Of a stretch of 64,000 nt of DNA, positions 62,582 to 64,000 are shown one piece after another. The translations under genes were made by a program, and so were the position numbers. The notes beneath the pieces are model-generated. The model made no database searches. It had not been told where the DNA came from and saw nothing but the letters and a program-made list of their open reading frames with translations. The stretch is from VRUE01 sp963716735. GTDB lineage: Bacteria > Actinomycetota > Thermoleophilia > Solirubrobacterales > 70-9. Location of the stretch: contig OY970321.1 in assembly GCA_963716735.1 (NCBI GenBank), forward strand, positions 1,674,001-1,738,000, read 5' to 3'. Each line of letters opens with the position of its first letter. Position 1 is the first letter of the stretch.

Positions 62582-62932
62582 ATGCGTCTGCGGGTCTTCC
62601 CAACCATCGAGGCACCGAGCCAGGCGCGACGAGAGCTCTCTTCGCTGGCAGACTGCATCGACCGGCACACCCTCTCAGATGCCACAACGGTGATCAGTGA
62701 GCTGGTTGGGATGAGCGTCGCCAATGGCGCTCGCAAGCCGATTGAGGTGTCCTTGGACCTCAATGACAAAGGGCTTGAGGGCTCAGTCAACGACGACGGA
62801 GCCGGAGTCCGCGCGATCGGCCGGCGAGAGGGCACACTCGTTCTGCAGATACTTGAAGGCCTGGTCGAGGAGTGGGGAGCAAACGATTCCGGGAGGGGAA
62901 TCTGGTTCCGGATGAGCTTCGCGTCCGCCTAG
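62582..62932 (+). CDS. RsbW/SpoIIAB-like ATP-binding protein
   Basis: 116 residues. RVFPTIEAPSQARRELSSLADCIDRHTLSDATTVISELVGMSVANGA matches the start of anti-sigma-type HATPases, with the N-box in a variant form (ELVGMSVANG instead of ELVTNAVRHG), and VNDDGAGVRAI and GRGIWFRM as degenerate G1/G2 boxes. The missing Asn suggests weak or no kinase activity. It could partner the SpoIIE-type phosphatase encoded nearby. Confidence 0.75.
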   Translation: MRLRVFPTIEAPSQARRELSSLADCIDRHTLSDATTVISELVGMSVANGARKPIEVSLDLNDKGLEGSVNDDGAGVRAIGRREGTLVLQILEGLVEEWGANDSGRGIWFRMSFASA

Positions 62933-62978
62933 GGGCGCCTCGAGCAACCGCGTCGACGGCCGTGGGCGCCGGCGACGG

Positions 62979-64000
62979 CTACTCGATCAACTCCAAGACC
63001 CGACGCTCGACGCGGGACTGCTGGCGTGGGGTGACGGTCCCTTCAGGGACGAGATTCGGCAGCTCGATCGTCTTGCCGTCGCGGAACCGATCCAGCACCC
63101 TGGGGTCGATGTAAGAGCTGCGGCAGACCGCCGGGGTGTTGCCAAGGCGCTCGGCGACGCGCTTGACCGCGGCGCGGATCGCGCGCTCCGCCGCGCCCTT
63201 CGAGCGAGGCGGTCCCTCCCGCGCCAGCTCGACCGCGGCGAGCACGGTCCCGTGCCAGGTGCGGAAATCCTTGGCCGAGATGTCCTCACCGGCCTTCGCC
63301 TGCAGGTAGGCGTTGACGTCCTCGGAGCGGACGTCGCGCCAGGCCCCGTCCTCGCGGAAGACGAGGAGGTCGTCGGGACCGCTGCGACGACGGCGCATCG
63401 CTTCGATCGCCGCCTTGACCTCCGCGTCGCGGATCGACTGGACGCGGCGCTGGCCGCTCTTCGCCGGGAAGTCGAAGACGACCTCCCCGTCCTCGATCGA
63501 GACGTGCTCGCGGAGGACAGTTGCGACCCCGTAGCTCTCGTTGGTCTCGGCGTACTCCTCGCCGCCGATCCGGAAGAAGCCGAGATCGAGCAAACGCACC
63601 GCGCAGGCCAGGGCGCGCTCGCGCGGCACCCCCTCGTGCGTGAGGTCCTTCTTTACGACGCGGCGCAGCTTCGGGAGGACCGCGGCGAACTCGCGCATCG
63701 ACTCGAACTTGCGCTGCGCCGCCCTGAGCTGCCAGCGCTCGTGGTAGAGGTACTGCTTGCGTCCGGCTTCGTCGAGACCGGTCGCCTGGATGTGGCCGTA
63801 GGGATCGCTGCAGATCCAGACGTCCCGCCAGGCCGGCGGGATCGCCAGCGCCCGAATCCGCTCGAGGGTGTCCTCGTCGCGGACGCGCCCCCCTTCGGGG
63901 TCGAGATAGCTGAAGCCCGCGCCGCGCCGCCTGCGGCCGATGCCCGGCCCCGAGCAGTTCGAGCGCCTGAGTCGCCCGCGCGGGCGAGACTCAGGTCCGC
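62979..64000 (-). CDS. DNA topoisomerase IB (start beyond right edge)
   Basis: At least 340 residues; the frame is open to the window edge. The N-terminal part reads LRRSNCSGPGIGRRRRGAGFSYLDPEGGRV and PAWRDVWICSDPYGHIQATGLDEAGRKQYLYHERW. The catalytic part has FPAKSGQRRVQSI, KDFRTWHGTVLA and the nucleophile Tyr in CRSSYIDPRVLDRF. This is the small poxvirus-like bacterial type IB enzyme, which relaxes supercoils by a 3'-phosphotyrosine intermediate. The true start probably lies a few codons outside. Confidence 0.93.
   Translation of the reverse strand, partial: GPESRPRGRLRRSNCSGPGIGRRRRGAGFSYLDPEGGRVRDEDTLERIRALAIPPAWRDVWICSDPYGHIQATGLDEAGRKQYLYHERWQLRAAQRKFESMREFAAVLPKLRRVVKKDLTHEGVPRERALACAVRLLDLGFFRIGGEEYAETNESYGVATVLREHVSIEDGEVVFDFPAKSGQRRVQSIRDAEVKAAIEAMRRRRSGPDDLLVFREDGAWRDVRSEDVNAYLQAKAGEDISAKDFRTWHGTVLAAVELAREGPPRSKGAAERAIRAAVKRVAERLGNTPAVCRSSYIDPRVLDRFRDGKTIELPNLVPEGTVTPRQQSRVERRVLELIE

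Overview
High-GC actinobacterial chromosome. The gene set and several small conserved proteins fit a Thermoleophilia/Solirubrobacterales-type organism, but this is inference; no rRNA or species marker is present. Most genes are housekeeping and sit in tight operons with ATGA, GTGA or TGATG overlaps. Many starts are GTG or TTG.

Layout. 0-9 kb: 3' end of purB, a SnoaL-like gene, a vapBC pair, a GST-like thioredoxin-fold gene, an IS481-family insertion with terminal repeats and a 6-bp target duplication, a cytochrome P450, then purC-purS-purQ-purL. 8.8-16 kb: a four-gene ABC sugar importer, a divergent MFS pump/TetR pair with two matching operators, and a secreted TSP3-like protein. 16-20 kb: purF-purN-purH, then a structured non-coding stretch and a strong terminator. 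20-25 kb: HTH protein, LOG protein, P-loop kinase, tRNA-Lys, and a thiamine locus (thiO and a thiS-thiG fusion under a TPP riboswitch, plus divergent thiE). 25-34.5 kb: lpd, pdhA, pdhB, pdhC, a membrane protein, lipB and lipA. These make pyruvate dehydrogenase and the lipoate it needs. 34.5-39 kb: an M19 dipeptidase, tRNA-Ala(TGC), a truncated PD-(D/E)XK gene, two tandem secreted paralogues, an acidic protein and tRNA-Ala(CGC).

39.0-53.6 kb is bounded by a 45-bp direct repeat of the 3' end of tRNA-Ala(CGC) and looks like a tRNA-integrated island that has lost its integrase. Its left part holds a complete kdp potassium-uptake system (kdpFABC, a KdpD sensor half, a USP-like protein, KdpE and a separate kinase half). 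Its right part is less GC-rich and holds decayed ATPase and restriction-like fragments, a three-gene XRE / ImmA-IrrE protease / PIN-like operon, and a DUF4041-GIY-YIG protein.

53.7-64 kb: glyA, an exonuclease III gene with an apparent frameshift, a CDGSH protein, a glycosyltransferase, a haem-oxygenase-like diiron protein, a TetR-GAF-SpoIIE fusion phosphatase, an envelope-protein operon (holin-like, DUF3618, YihY), an RsbW-like ATPase and the 5'-truncated topoisomerase IB gene.

The most unusual recurring signal is a set of long palindromes lying inside or tightly against coding genes (purQ, purL, purF/purN, the thiO tail, the thiSG end, the pdhC linkers, the CDGSH leader). Several are in frame. 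They look like small palindromic elements tolerated in linkers and termini.
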